Source of the DNA: Pedobacter sp. AJM
GTDB lineage: Bacteria > Bacteroidota > Bacteroidia > Sphingobacteriales > Sphingobacteriaceae
NCBI RefSeq assembly: GCF_002197755.1
Contig: NZ_NHOT01000001.1
Location: forward strand, 62,001-126,000
Direction: 5' to 3'
Length of the DNA stretch: 64,000 bases
The notes beneath the pieces were generated by a model, which ran no database searches, had not been told where the DNA came from, and saw only the letters and a program-made list of their open reading frames with translations. Made by a program: the position numbers and the translations under genes. Shown here piece by piece: positions 45,701 to 53,062 of this stretch (positions are counted from its first letter, which is position 1; the number at the start of each line of letters is the position of its first letter).

Positions 45701-46036
45701 CCAAATACCAAAATCCTTTCAGCAGCTGATTATTACATCACTACTTACAATTGGGGTGAAGGATCGCTAACTGAAGCAGAGATATTCAAAAATAACTATA
45801 TCAAAATGAGAGAAATTACGCTAGGTTATAAAATACCTTCAACTTTTACCAAAAAGATAGGCATTACCAACATGCGTTTTTCTTTAATCGGACGTAACTT
45901 ATTCTATATCCACCGCACATTAAAAGATTTGGATCCTGAAGCACCACTAGGTAATAAATGGTGGTCGCAGGGTGTTGACGTAGGTTCTACCGCTGCATCC
46001 AGAAACTTTGGTTTCTCTTTAAATGCAAACTTTTAA
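42770..46036 (+). CDS. SusC-family TonB-dependent transporter (fucosidase locus)
   Basis: A 1088-residue SusC transporter: signal peptide to TSYAQ, carboxypeptidase-regulatory-like domain (about 26-105, ISGTVRDASGPLPGVSISIKG), plug with LYGKAAGVKVTTAPGGASS, VQIRGINSINYNQQPLYVVD and SASALYGSDAASGVVVI, then the barrel ending in NANF. It pairs with the SusD 20 nt downstream. The GH29 gene behind them points to a fucose-containing glycan as cargo. Confidence 0.94.
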   Translation: MKKMYLRCLSILLLTLLTITSYAQTSISGTVRDASGPLPGVSISIKGTSKVTQTDGNGKFSIAVNAKEALVFTAIGYAKQEIVYGGQTTLNVTLKESSNQLDEVNVVTTALGIKRQEKSLGYAVSTVTAKQLTEAGNTNFASALYGKAAGVKVTTAPGGASSAVNVQIRGINSINYNQQPLYVVDGVMIRNDGQNGATGANNNNYWDDQRVRGNGILDINPADIESLTVLKGASASALYGSDAASGVVVITTKKGSKNRGLGIDFNYQGSIDQVAFLPNFQNTYGPGYDRETNVANGATEEGWIADPLSPTGLRPYFRAYANFGPKMEGQQVRWWDGSIRSYSPQPNNYKDVYQDGYTSNANVAISNQTDALNYRFSASRLDYKGTQPGNTGSKNSFNLNSTIKLAPKLSADVIVSYVNTKTINRPYQLGQVLGSFAGFFSRAEDMGLMKEKYQTSNGYKYSTFDQPNRPEPFVYNIRATNLLDFYWQQLKNQYTENENRLLSSFTLNYDFAKNLKFRGRIGNDYTSLKAENRQFTEIPSALNGNTSTGAYTTNQGQYAILYGDALVTYSNKIGEDFGLSLSGGYQGRKETYKDLKSNTRDGLVTENFFALSNSFNVAETTEARKEQLKYAYLGIANFSYKDFLFVEATGRREYVSTLPPQNNQYSYFSVNSGFVFSDVVKLPSFWDYGKLRASYGVVGNAPPIYEANIAYTQNSLQTINGSVPSILAPRSYGNLNLLPEKKHEAEFGLETRFLKGRLGFDFSYYDNKIKNQILPLDISATNGAQSQIVNVGEIGNRGFEIALNATPITGKFRWDTRLNFSTNKSKVNSLKDANSEINFYSSDQATAKIVARAGEDLGNIYIRPRKTDANGNYLINDDGFYVMDNSVYVKAGNIMPKAVGGFSNTFSYGNFSLDFTIDYRFGGKMIAPNLKYMRGAGMLENSMEFRDAENGGISYTSNGKTYNDGVLLQGVNQTTGLPNTKILSAADYYITTYNWGEGSLTEAEIFKNNYIKMREITLGYKIPSTFTKKIGITNMRFSLIGRNLFYIHRTLKDLDPEAPLGNKWWSQGVDVGSTAASRNFGFSLNANF

Positions 46037-46056
46037 TCAGATAAGAAAAAAGAATT

Positions 46057-47664
46057 ATGAAAAAGTTAATCATAAAAGCAAGCTTTCTTTTAATTGCAAT
46101 AACAACTGTGGTTGGTTGTAAAAAGAACCTTGATGAAAAATTTAATAATCCAGAAAAAGTTCTGGATCCTAGTGTGACCGGGCTATTTACAGGTATGTTA
46201 AATAATGACAGGGTAGCGGCAAAATATTGGAATGTACGAACGTTTCTAACACAAATGCCTGGCGTATATGCACAAACCAGCTATATCGCAAATGGAAATA
46301 CCATTTATCAGCAAAGTGATGGTTACTCTCAGCAATACTGGGATGATTTTTATAGCACTGGTGGTAATGGTAGTGGTGTAATGGCACAATACAGAACGAT
46401 GGAAACGAAATATAATACGCTTTCTGCGGCAGATCAGGCCAGTCAAAAAGTAATTATGCAAGCAGCAAAAGTAGTATTAATAGAGCAGGCGGCTAAGATG
46501 GTTGATTTGTGGGGTGATATTCCATTTTCAGCAGCTGGAAGTTTAAATACTACAAGTACAATCAACAACCCTAAATATGATGAACAAAAAGCATTATATA
46601 CATCATTTATTGCTGATTTAGATGCGTTAGGAACCTATTTTAATACTAATACTACAACTGCTGCATTTTCAAAATCGGATATTTTATTGAAGGGAAATAT
46701 GAATATGTGGGCACGTTATGCTAATTCTCTACGCTTAAGGTTATTAATGCGCATATCCAGAACTGATGAAGCGACTGCAAGGACTGCGATATTGGCCATG
46801 TTAGCTAATCAAAATACCTACCCCTTGGTAGATGGTGGCAATGTGGGAACTTATAATCCAGCAGCTTCTGATATTTTACTTACACCACTCACAAATAGTT
46901 CCAGTGATTTGCGTGATGCATTCTTTGAAGGTAGCTGGTATGCAACTGATTATGCATTAAATACGGTAATGTTACCAGCAAATGATCCGCGTATTCCGGT
47001 AATTTATGATAAATATGGGCGTACTGTCAAAATTAATAACCAAGATGTTTTTGTTCCAAATGCGACTTATAGAGCAATGCCAATTACTTTTACCACTGCT
47101 CAACAAGAGGCTGGTTTTGCTGATTATGCTGTTCTAGATTCGGCAACCTTCTTGTTTAACCAAAAACTTCCTGGAATTTTAATTACAGCTTCTGAAGTAA
47201 ACTTTATCAAAGCGGAAGCTTTTGAAAGATGGGGAAGTACAACTGATGCAAAAACGGCCTATGATAATGCGTTAAGACAATCAGTAACTTTCTATCATTA
47301 CTTAAACAATTTAAACCAAGGTGGTGGCTTCAAAAATGTAGCTGCTCCTGCAACTTCAGTTGTAGATACCTGGGTTAATTCATCAACAGCTACTTATGCA
47401 GGTTCGTCAGCTGCAAAACTTACTCAGATTTACACGCAAAAATGGTTACACTATGGTGTATTACAATCAACGGAAGCATGGTCTGAATATAGACGAACTG
47501 GTTTCCCGGTATTAACATTTCCAACAACCGGAAAGTTATCCGGTTTTGATACCCCTCCAACAAGATTAATTTATCCTGCGAAGGAAAAAACACTTAACAG
47601 CGAAAACTATCAGGCTGTTGTTTCAAAAGATACCCGGAAAACCAAAATATTCTGGATGCCTTAA
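46057..47664 (+). CDS. SusD-like (SusD-like_2) outer-membrane lipoprotein (fucosidase locus)
   Basis: A 535-residue lipoprotein, lipobox VVGCKKN, followed by LDEKFNNPEKVLDPSVTGLFTGML. The order of helical repeat segments (AAKMVDLWGDIPFS, RYANSLRLRLLMRISRTDE, SEVNFIKAEAFERWG) and the end RLIYPAKEKTLNSENYQ are typical of the SusD-like_2 group. It would bind the glycan above the SusC channel. A terminator hairpin stands between it and the GH29 gene. Confidence 0.93.
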   Translation: MKKLIIKASFLLIAITTVVGCKKNLDEKFNNPEKVLDPSVTGLFTGMLNNDRVAAKYWNVRTFLTQMPGVYAQTSYIANGNTIYQQSDGYSQQYWDDFYSTGGNGSGVMAQYRTMETKYNTLSAADQASQKVIMQAAKVVLIEQAAKMVDLWGDIPFSAAGSLNTTSTINNPKYDEQKALYTSFIADLDALGTYFNTNTTTAAFSKSDILLKGNMNMWARYANSLRLRLLMRISRTDEATARTAILAMLANQNTYPLVDGGNVGTYNPAASDILLTPLTNSSSDLRDAFFEGSWYATDYALNTVMLPANDPRIPVIYDKYGRTVKINNQDVFVPNATYRAMPITFTTAQQEAGFADYAVLDSATFLFNQKLPGILITASEVNFIKAEAFERWGSTTDAKTAYDNALRQSVTFYHYLNNLNQGGGFKNVAAPATSVVDTWVNSSTATYAGSSAAKLTQIYTQKWLHYGVLQSTEAWSEYRRTGFPVLTFPTTGKLSGFDTPPTRLIYPAKEKTLNSENYQAVVSKDTRKTKIFWMP

Positions 47665-47678
47665 TTAAATGATTCACT

Positions 47679-47710
47679 AATCCCAGTCACTAAAATGGCT
47701 GGGATTTTTA
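47679..47710 (+). terminator. Terminator between susD-like and GH29 genes
   Basis: An 8-bp stem AATCCCAG/CTGGGATT with a 12-nt loop and short T-run. It lies within the locus, 10 nt before the fucosidase start, so it may attenuate rather than fully stop transcription. Confidence 0.7.
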
Positions 47711-47719
47711 TATTTACAC

Positions 47720-49144
47720 ATGAATAAAAAATTACTTTTAGTGCTGACTCTCGGATTCTGTGCCAACCTTCTTTATGCCCAACGCCATGATATTGTAAAA
47801 GAATCTACCACTTATGAATGGCCCAAAGATCCATTGGTAAAAGAAAAGCTGGATCACTGGCAGGATAAAAAGTTCGGTATGATTATCCACTGGGGGTTGT
47901 ACGCTGTTCCTGGAATTATCGAATCATGGTCCATCTGCTCCGAAGACTGGATTGAAAGAGACACCACCATTTCCTATGAAGATTATAAAAAAGCTTACTG
48001 GGATTATAGTAAGCAATTTAACCCTACTAAATTTAATCCTGAACAATGGTCGGCGGCTGGCAAGGCTGCAGGGATGAAATACCTGGTTTTTACCACCAAG
48101 CATCACGATGGTTTCGCCATGTTTGATACCAAACAAAGTGATTTTAGTATTGCCAAAGGGCCTTTTGCCAATAACCCCAAAGCTGATGTAGCGAAATATG
48201 TTTTTGATGCCTTTAGAAAAGATGGCTTTATGATTGGTGCCTACTTTTCTAAACCAGACTGGCACTCGCAATACTACTGGTGGCAAAAATACGCCACGCC
48301 CGATCGAAATAATAATTACGATATCAAAAAATACCCATGGCGCTGGAATATGTTCAAATCATTTACGTATAACCAGATTGGCGAATTAATGAATAATTAT
48401 GGAAGTATTGATATTCTCTGGCTGGATGGTGGCTGGGTTCGTCCGCTGGAAACAGTGAATGAAGAAGTACTTTCATGGGGTGCACCAATCCCGAAATGGA
48501 GTCAGGACATTGATATGCCAAAAATAGCGACCATGGCGAGAAAGGCGCAACCTGGTTTACTGATGGTAGATCGTACCGTTCATGGTCCTTATGAAAACTA
48601 TCAGACACCTGAACAAAAAATTCCTGATACACAACTGGATCATCCATGGGAAAGTTGTATGACTTTGGGTGGTGCATGGGGTTTCGTGCCTAATGACCAA
48701 TATAAGCCGGCTGGCGAGGTAGTACATAAATTAGTGGAAATTGTAGCCAAAGGAGGTAGTTTGCTTCTTGGAATCGGCCCTAAACCAGATGGGACACTAC
48801 CCGACGAGGTGACTCAGAAATTAAGTGAAATCGGGAAATGGACTTCCAAAAATGGACAAGCCATTTACAATACCCGAATCACCAAAAACTATCACGACGG
48901 ACAAACCTGGTTTACACAAAGTAAGGATGGCAAAAAGCGTTTTGCAATCTATTGTATTCATGCAGATGAGGCTATTCCTGGTATAATAAAATGGCGCAAT
49001 AATATACCGAAAAAAGGTACTGACGTTCTTCTTTTATCAACAGGTAAGAAAGTGAAATGGCAAAATGTAGGTGGTGAAATTATTTTATCCTTACCGAAGC
49101 TTGAAAAAACTGCTGCCCTGGCTTTTGAATTTATTCCGCAGTAA
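47720..49144 (+). CDS. GH29 alpha-L-fucosidase
   Basis: An exported 474-residue fucosidase (signal peptide ending LLYAQ). The barrel has FGMIIHWGLYAVPG, YLVFTTKHHDGFAMFDTKQSD and nucleophile D236 in DILWLDGGW, the three classic GH29 signatures. The C-terminal 90 residues form a beta-sandwich. It would release L-fucose in the periplasm. Which fucosyl linkage is cut cannot be told. It follows SusC/SusD and is followed by the remains of a GH3 gene, so the locus once carried at least two glycosidases. Confidence 0.94.
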   Translation: MNKKLLLVLTLGFCANLLYAQRHDIVKESTTYEWPKDPLVKEKLDHWQDKKFGMIIHWGLYAVPGIIESWSICSEDWIERDTTISYEDYKKAYWDYSKQFNPTKFNPEQWSAAGKAAGMKYLVFTTKHHDGFAMFDTKQSDFSIAKGPFANNPKADVAKYVFDAFRKDGFMIGAYFSKPDWHSQYYWWQKYATPDRNNNYDIKKYPWRWNMFKSFTYNQIGELMNNYGSIDILWLDGGWVRPLETVNEEVLSWGAPIPKWSQDIDMPKIATMARKAQPGLLMVDRTVHGPYENYQTPEQKIPDTQLDHPWESCMTLGGAWGFVPNDQYKPAGEVVHKLVEIVAKGGSLLLGIGPKPDGTLPDEVTQKLSEIGKWTSKNGQAIYNTRITKNYHDGQTWFTQSKDGKKRFAIYCIHADEAIPGIIKWRNNIPKKGTDVLLLSTGKKVKWQNVGGEIILSLPKLEKTAALAFEFIPQ

Positions 49145-49146
49145 AA

Positions 49147-49435
49147 AAGACTGTAAGTGGTGCCAATGTATTACATTTCACGGCAAAAAATTATGATGGT
49201 GCTACCGCCCAGGCGATCAATGCAGGCCTGGATATGATTTTCCAGGTGGGTTATCACCACTATAAATTGTTCTTGCCTGCATTTCTAGATGGCAGTATGC
49301 CCTAATCCAGAATTGATGATGACTTGGTACGGTTATTAAAGACGAAATTTGAACTGGGGTTATTTGAACCCATATATAGATGAAAAGAAGGCTAAACAGT
49401 CATTATAGATGATACACACCGCAAATTGGCTAATC
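49147..49435 (+). pseudogene. Decayed GH3 glycosidase fragment
   Basis: Directly after the GH29 stop codon, one frame reads LHFTAKNYDGATAQAINAG, then LDMIFQVGYHHYKLFLPAFL and DGSMP, a stop, then SRIDDDLVRLLKTKFELGLF. This is the end of the N-terminal barrel of a GH3 beta-glycosidase (the AINAGLDM and RIDD...LKxKFELGLFE motifs). After that, a shift to another frame gives IDEKKAKQSL and a further shift IIDDTHRKLA, which continue the GH3 pattern. At most about 95 codons remain of the 700 or so usual, with a stop and two frameshifts, so the gene is dead. The end runs into the oppositely oriented dehydrogenase gene. Confidence 0.8.
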
Positions 49436-50515
49436 TAATCCCTCAATTTCTAATTTAACAGCCAGTTCATTCAAATCTTTAACCACCACATCAATTAAAG
49501 GAATTCCGTTAACCTTTCTTTCCTGTTCAAATTCATGCTCAGGTTCGCCGGGAATAATCACTTTTTTATCAGGATCGATTGTTTCAGCATTTTTGAACCG
49601 CTCGATCCAGTTATCTAAATGATTTTTAAAATCTGCTGCAGGGCGAAAACCATCTACCCGCATGGCTCCCAGAAAGTGTCCGAGTCCCTCGCCGACCGGA
49701 TTTGCCGAAGGCTCCAGGAAAGCTACAAAGGGAGGTACCCATGGACCGTAATTGGCGCCTGAAAGTACCGCCGATAAAATATCAACAGTAGCACTCAATC
49801 CGTAACCTTTATGGCTGCCATGATCTTTATCACTGCCTAAAGGCAAAAGTGAACCACCGCTTTTTAATTCATTTGGGTTGGTAGAAGTTTCTCCGTTTTT
49901 ATCCTGAACCCATCCATCCGGAATACTTTTATTTGCCCTTTGGGCAATTTCTAACTTTCCATTGGCAGCAGCTGCGGTAGCCATATCCACAATTACGGGT
50001 GGATATTTTCCCGCTGGAAAGGCGTAACACATAGGGTTGGTTCCCAATAACCTTTCGCTGGCATAAGTAGGCGCCACCAGGGGACTCGCATTGGTCATGC
50101 TGATGCCGATCATATCTTTTTCTACCGCCATTAAGGCATGATAGCCCGCGATACCAAAATGGTTAGAGTTTTTAACTGAAACCCATCCGCTACCATATTT
50201 TTCAGCCTTGTCTATCGCTACCTGCATCGCAAAAGGTGCCACCACTAAACCTAGGCCTGCATCACCATCAATAGTGGCAGTGGTTGGTGTTTCATTTACG
50301 ATTTTAATATTGGGTGTGGCATTAATTCTTTTCTTTTCCCATAAACGCACATAACCACTCAAACGTGCCACACCATGCGAATCAATTCCCCGTAAATCTG
50401 AACGGATTAAAACATCGGTAGCAAGTTCGGCATGTGCGTCAGAACATCCCATTTTTTTAAACACGTTACAGGTAAAAGTTCGGAGTTTGCTTTCGGTAAA
50501 AGTGATGAAGTTCAT
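49430..50515 (-). CDS. Malate/L-lactate-type dehydrogenase family oxidoreductase
   Basis: A 361-residue member of the LdhA/YlbC/ComC-type NAD(P)-dependent oxidoreductase family, distinct from Rossmann malate dehydrogenases. Typical motifs: DLRGIDSHGVARLSGYV near the N-terminus (catalytic SHG histidine), VKNSNHFGIAGYHA, MTNASPLVAPTYASERLLGTNP as family core, and KDHGSHKGYGLSATVDILSAVLSG. Members reduce 2-oxoacids such as oxaloacetate, pyruvate or 2,3-diketo-L-gulonate. It is cytoplasmic. Its place after the fucose locus could hint at a role in sugar acid metabolism, but this is weak. Confidence 0.92.
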   Translation of the reverse strand: MNFITFTESKLRTFTCNVFKKMGCSDAHAELATDVLIRSDLRGIDSHGVARLSGYVRLWEKKRINATPNIKIVNETPTTATIDGDAGLGLVVAPFAMQVAIDKAEKYGSGWVSVKNSNHFGIAGYHALMAVEKDMIGISMTNASPLVAPTYASERLLGTNPMCYAFPAGKYPPVIVDMATAAAANGKLEIAQRANKSIPDGWVQDKNGETSTNPNELKSGGSLLPLGSDKDHGSHKGYGLSATVDILSAVLSGANYGPWVPPFVAFLEPSANPVGEGLGHFLGAMRVDGFRPAADFKNHLDNWIERFKNAETIDPDKKVIIPGEPEHEFEQERKVNGIPLIDVVVKDLNELAVKLEIEGLD

Positions 50516-50664
50516 TTTTAATTTTTGATTAATGAATAAAGAGCAAAGAACAATGATTTATGCCTTTAAACCAGGTTTCATTTTTTATATTTTCTGCTAT
50601 GTGTCGGTTTTTTTCTTTATACCTGGCTCTTTTACCCTTACTCTTTGTTCTTTTATACTTGCTC

Positions 50665-52251
50665 TTATGGTAGCAATAAGGTAAAATCTCCGCCCAATGG
50701 TTCAAAATTCTCAATGCAGGTAGAAATAAAGTCCTCCCCGTAATTTACATACATCGGCGCAATGTTTAACGTTCTTTCCTGCATGGTTCCATTTGGAAAA
50801 AGTCTTTTCTTAACATTTTCAATCTGGATTAAAGCCATCTCATGCTTGCGTTTTTCAGCCCTGAATAATTTCTTTTCCAGGTTGGCCAGTAGATGATTGG
50901 TTTTCTGCTTTGCGGTATCTGCAGAAACGGAGAGGGTTTTATCAATTTTATAGGCATTCAGTTTAATCTGATCAAAAATGCTGTTAATGGCCCTGGTTTC
51001 ATCTGCCAGACTTAATTGAGCAGTGGTATTTTTCTTAACCCACTCATTTTTTAATTCTTCAACTGGCAGAAAGATGTCTTCCAGCGAAAAGCCTAACTTA
51101 TATAAGTTTTCAGCACTTCGTTTATCAATCAATAAGGCAGAGTTACGCAGCAATAATACCGGGAAATCAACTTTATAATAATCAAAATTAGCCTTTAACT
51201 GCATCCAGTAAGCCACTTCAGCGCCACCACCTATATAGGCAATGTTTGGTAAGATCACTTCCTCATACATGGGGCGCATCACCACATTCGGACTAAAGCG
51301 TTCCGGATATTCGTTGATTTCTGTTCTTAATTCATCTTCATTGAAACTGATCGGCGTATGGTTTACCACATATTTGCCGTTTTCGAAAATGATCCGTTCG
51401 CGTAAGTCATCTTTCAGGTAAAAGAAATTAATATCACGACCATTCACCTGGGTTTTATAACCTAAGTTTTCTAAATCTTTTGAACTGTTTTCGATGTTTT
51501 TAGCACTGTTCTGTGCCGTAATATCTGCAGCGATGATATGTTTAAATAAACCTTTTAGTGCTGCATCATCAGCATTAACAATAACCAGCCCATATTTTTC
51601 GAATAATTTATTCACGAGGTAGCGGGTGGCATCTGCCAGGTTATCATGTTCAAGGTAGGCTTTTTCAACCAGGCGGGCAATATGTTTTCCGTTTCTGGAG
51701 ATGCCCAGATAACCCTTATAAGCCGTAACAGCAGCAGCAACAGTTTTAGTACTTAGCCTGCCTGTTGCACCATTTGTTTTTTGTATCCAGCTGATGTTTT
51801 TTTCATCAACACTGACGTGGTTAATTTCCTCAAAATCATGATCCTCTGTTGCCATCCAATAAACCGGTACGAAGTTTTTTTCAGGATGCGCGATTTTCAG
51901 CTCAATGGCCAGGTTAATGGCCGTAACAATTTTATAAATAAAATAAAGCGGACCAGTAAAAAGGTTTAACTGGTGCCCCGTGGTGACAGTAAAGGTATTT
52001 TCACTGGCAAGTAATTCAATATTTTTGGATACAGATTTATTGGTTTTCAGGTTTTCATATTGCTTCTTGAGTACATCTGCGAGGATGTTCCGGTCGCCTA
52101 GAAAATTCCTGCGCTCTATGGCTTCATTTAAACCTTCCATATCAGGGCGGTAACTGTAAAAAGGCTGTAGTGCTTCTTCGTTATGGATGTAATCCAAAAC
52201 CAGTTTAGAAAATGAACCGGTTTCCTGATAGGAGATGTATTTTGCCTGCAT
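50665..52251 (-). CDS. bshC: Bacillithiol synthase, cysteine-adding enzyme
   Basis: A 528-residue BshC, which adds cysteine to glucosaminyl-malate in the last step of bacillithiol synthesis. Diagnostic motifs: VTTGHQLNLFTGPLYFIYK, FVPVYWMATEDHDFEEI, NIAYIGGGAEVAYWMQL and FPVLLLRNSALLID; a C-terminal coiled-coil segment is present (about 400-470). BshC occurs in Bacillota and many Bacteroidota. The other pathway genes (bshA, bshB) are not in this window, which is normal. It indicates that the cell uses bacillithiol as its low-molecular-weight thiol. Confidence 0.95.
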   Translation of the reverse strand: MQAKYISYQETGSFSKLVLDYIHNEEALQPFYSYRPDMEGLNEAIERRNFLGDRNILADVLKKQYENLKTNKSVSKNIELLASENTFTVTTGHQLNLFTGPLYFIYKIVTAINLAIELKIAHPEKNFVPVYWMATEDHDFEEINHVSVDEKNISWIQKTNGATGRLSTKTVAAAVTAYKGYLGISRNGKHIARLVEKAYLEHDNLADATRYLVNKLFEKYGLVIVNADDAALKGLFKHIIAADITAQNSAKNIENSSKDLENLGYKTQVNGRDINFFYLKDDLRERIIFENGKYVVNHTPISFNEDELRTEINEYPERFSPNVVMRPMYEEVILPNIAYIGGGAEVAYWMQLKANFDYYKVDFPVLLLRNSALLIDKRSAENLYKLGFSLEDIFLPVEELKNEWVKKNTTAQLSLADETRAINSIFDQIKLNAYKIDKTLSVSADTAKQKTNHLLANLEKKLFRAEKRKHEMALIQIENVKKRLFPNGTMQERTLNIAPMYVNYGEDFISTCIENFEPLGGDFTLLLP

Positions 52252-52472
52252 AATCAGCGAATGTAGTGCAATTTAAGGATAAATATAAAGCTACATAACT
52301 ATTTTACAATTGTTAAATAATTTCATTGCGAAGAGCTTCCCATTTCACTTTCTGATTTTTTTGGCAAAAAAAAATACTCCAAATGTTAGAGTGATTACTG
52401 ATGATATTTAAACTAGATGACGGTTGATATGAATGTATTCATTTTGGATTATTTTATAGAATTAAGAATCTA

Positions 52473-52901
52473 TTAGTCAGGTTTTTTGGCGGCAGCAATC
52501 AAATCAACATCAACAAGTTCTAAAGATTTAACCATATCCTTAACCGTCTCTTTATACTTTTTAAAATGAGCTGTTGTGATATGCTTTTGGTATGCAGCAG
52601 TATCGGCATAAATTTCAAGTATGGTAACATGTGATGGATCATTTTTGTCCGAAACAGCATAATAGGTTAATACACCTGGCTCGAAACTAATGGCAGCAGT
52701 CATTTGCTCCTTTAATGCCCTATTATATTTGTCTAGTTGTACTGGGTCAACTTTAATTTTGGCCAATCGAACCATTTGATTTTTCTCCTGTGCCATAGTA
52801 TTTATGCTAAATAAAAGTGTTAGCATAAATAAGATAACTACAAATTTCAGCAAATTAATTTCTCTTATTTGCATTTTATAAATTGGTTGTAGGATTTTCA
52901 T
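52473..52901 (-). CDS. Exported antibiotic-biosynthesis-monooxygenase (ABM) domain protein
   Basis: A 142-residue protein with a signal peptide (ending NTMAQ) and one ABM ferredoxin-like domain (about 45-130): MVRLAKIKVDPVQLDKYNRA, EPGVLTYYAVSDKNDPSHVT and YQKHITTAHFKKY. Relatives such as YgiN are quinol monooxygenases, but they are cytoplasmic; this one is exported. An in-frame ATG at 52874 gives a more compact signal peptide and may be the real start. The role is unknown. Confidence 0.8.
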   Translation of the reverse strand: MKILQPIYKMQIREINLLKFVVILFMLTLLFSINTMAQEKNQMVRLAKIKVDPVQLDKYNRALKEQMTAAISFEPGVLTYYAVSDKNDPSHVTILEIYADTAAYQKHITTAHFKKYKETVKDMVKSLELVDVDLIAAAKKPD

Positions 52902-53003
52902 AATTTATATTGAGTTAATTTGAATAATCAAAACCTGCGAGCTGGTTTCCGGCAATAAAATTGATAATATACGCTCATGTAGTGATGAATACAAAAAAAA
53001 TGG

Positions 53004-53040
53004 CCCAAAAAAAACCGGCCTTGAATAAACAAGACCGGTT
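53004..53040 (-). terminator. Terminator after DEAD-box helicase gene
   Basis: An 11-bp stem (AACCGGCCTTG with CAAGACCGGTT, one wobble) around AATAAA; on the minus strand it is followed by a T-run. Confidence 0.85.
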
Positions 53041-53062
53041 GTGAAATATTTGGTTTAGTGAT

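Noticed and set aside
50516..50664. Possible small gene in the spacer between the dehydrogenase and bshC genes
   Set aside because: The frame consists of degenerate CTCTTTxTTC/AAAGAxC-type repeats and is very Lys/Arg-rich without family features.
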